Shown here: positions 50,258 through 50,825 of the stretch, in pieces
How the letters are laid out: the number at the start of each line of letters is the position of its first letter
How positions within the stretch are numbered: position 1 is the first letter of the stretch
NCBI GenBank assembly: GCA_902557785.1
Contig: CACEBP010000006.1
Location: forward strand, 1 to 50,825
Reading direction: 5' to 3'
Source of the DNA: an uncultured Pelagibacteraceae bacterium
Lineage (GTDB): Bacteria; Pseudomonadota; Alphaproteobacteria; Pelagibacterales; Pelagibacteraceae
DNA: 50,825 bases
Notes under the pieces: generated by a model
Databases searched by the model: none
Told to the model about the DNA's origin: nothing
Seen by the model: the letters and a program-made list of their open reading frames with translations, nothing else
Made by a program: the position numbers and the translations under genes

Positions 50258-50825
50258 ATGGATTCAAAAGAACTTACTGTTGTAATAGTTACTTTTAAAA
50301 GTGAAAAAAAAATATCAAATTGCCTTAAATCAATCTCAAAGGAAATTCCAGTTATAGTGGTCGAGAATTCAAATAACCAAATTTTTAAAAAACAAATAGA
50401 GAATGATTATCAAAACACTACTTGTATTCTCACTGGAGAAAATAAAGGATATTCAACTGCGAACAATATAGGACTTAAAAAAGTTAAAACAAAGTATGCC
50501 TTGGTTTTAAATCCTGATACTATTTTAGACAAAGATGCAATAAACAATTTTTTAATTGACTCAGACAAAACTCCAGATTTTTGGTTAATGGGCCCTGCAA
50601 ACGATCAAATGGTAAATTTAGATTTTAAAGAAAATAAATTGAAAGAAGTCGAAAATCTAAAAGGTTTTGCAATTTTTCTTAATATGAAAAAATTTAACAA
50701 CATATATTTTGATGAAAATTTTTTTCTTTTTTTTGAAGAAATTGATCTTTGTAAAAGAGTTAAAAAAAATAAAGGTAAAATTTTTTTAAACAAAAATATA
50801 TTTATAAAACATGAGGGAGCAAATT
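50258..50825 (+). CDS. GT2-family glycosyltransferase, N-terminal part
   Basis: This is the first 189 residues of a GT-A glycosyltransferase cut by the right edge. It has LTVVIVTFKSEKKISNCLKS at the start, VVENSNN, GYSTANNIGLKKVKT and ALVLNPDTIL (DxD-like donor site) near residue 88, then FFLFFEEIDLCKRV, typical of rhamnosyl- and related transferases. It is divergent from rfbB, 78 bases apart. Rhamnose transfer is plausible because of the dTDP-rhamnose operon next door. Confidence 0.88.
   Translation, partial: MDSKELTVVIVTFKSEKKISNCLKSISKEIPVIVVENSNNQIFKKQIENDYQNTTCILTGENKGYSTANNIGLKKVKTKYALVLNPDTILDKDAINNFLIDSDKTPDFWLMGPANDQMVNLDFKENKLKEVENLKGFAIFLNMKKFNNIYFDENFFLFFEEIDLCKRVKKNKGKIFLNKNIFIKHEGAN

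Noticed and set aside
1-50825. Search by eye for CRISPR arrays, insertion sequences, integrases and prophage genes
   Set aside because: No regularly spaced repeats, transposase or integrase motifs, or phage structural genes were seen.

Overview
This window looks like part of a streamlined, AT-rich alphaproteobacterial chromosome, most likely SAR11 (Pelagibacterales) or a close marine relative. The signs are very low G+C, intergenic gaps mostly of zero to a few tens of bases, many start/stop overlaps of 1-14 bases, marine sulfonate genes, and an AprM-AprB-AprA set of the type described from SAR11 and sulfur oxidisers. The taxon is inferred from gene content and base composition; no search was run. 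No phage, transposon or CRISPR array was seen.

Layout. (1) 1-6023: housekeeping genes (recX tail, cysQ, DUF3553 protein, mnmA), an unidentified multi-hairpin RNA (about 2572-2743), a membrane protein, a 27-residue basic peptide, a MetC-like lyase and an MFS carrier. (2) 6165-15258: a sulfur block with a CADD/PqqC-like protein, a small nucleotidyltransferase, aprM-aprB-aprA, a small unknown protein, a TauE/SafE exporter, sulfolactate sulfo-lyase (suyAB) and sulfoacetaldehyde acetyltransferase (xsc). (3) 15267-17635: an SxtJ-like/DUF5989/carbamoyltransferase unit. (4) 17632-27684: two divergent operons, one with a GMC oxidoreductase, TerC, two SDRs and an M23 peptidase, the other with a TRAP transporter, an HpsN-like sulfopropanediol dehydrogenase and a zinc dehydrogenase. 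(5) 27681-33508: a GT17 glycosyltransferase, a tight operon of a secreted protein plus five small alpha/beta-barrel-like proteins around a membrane protein, then GNAT, deacetylase and methyltransferase genes. (6) 33508-43990: phosphate acetyltransferase, an Ldh2-type dehydrogenase, a racemase, an SGNH-like protein, a taurine-type ABC transporter (tauABC) and, divergently, an omega-amino-acid:pyruvate aminotransferase plus alanine dehydrogenase. (7) 44093-50825: surface-polysaccharide genes around an elongator-type tRNA-Met, with a complete dTDP-rhamnose set (rfbBADC).

How the genes fit together. Taurine would enter by TauABC, lose its amino group to pyruvate (aminotransferase, with Ald recycling alanine), and become sulfoacetaldehyde. 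Xsc would split this to acetyl phosphate and sulfite, and Pta would make acetyl-CoA. Dihydroxypropanesulfonate (DHPS) would enter by the TRAP transporter, be oxidised to sulfolactate by HpsN, and be cleaved by SuyAB to pyruvate and sulfite. Sulfite from both routes would be oxidised to APS by AprBA or exported by the TauE-like protein. No transcription factor was recognised in the whole window, although such pathways usually carry dedicated regulators elsewhere.
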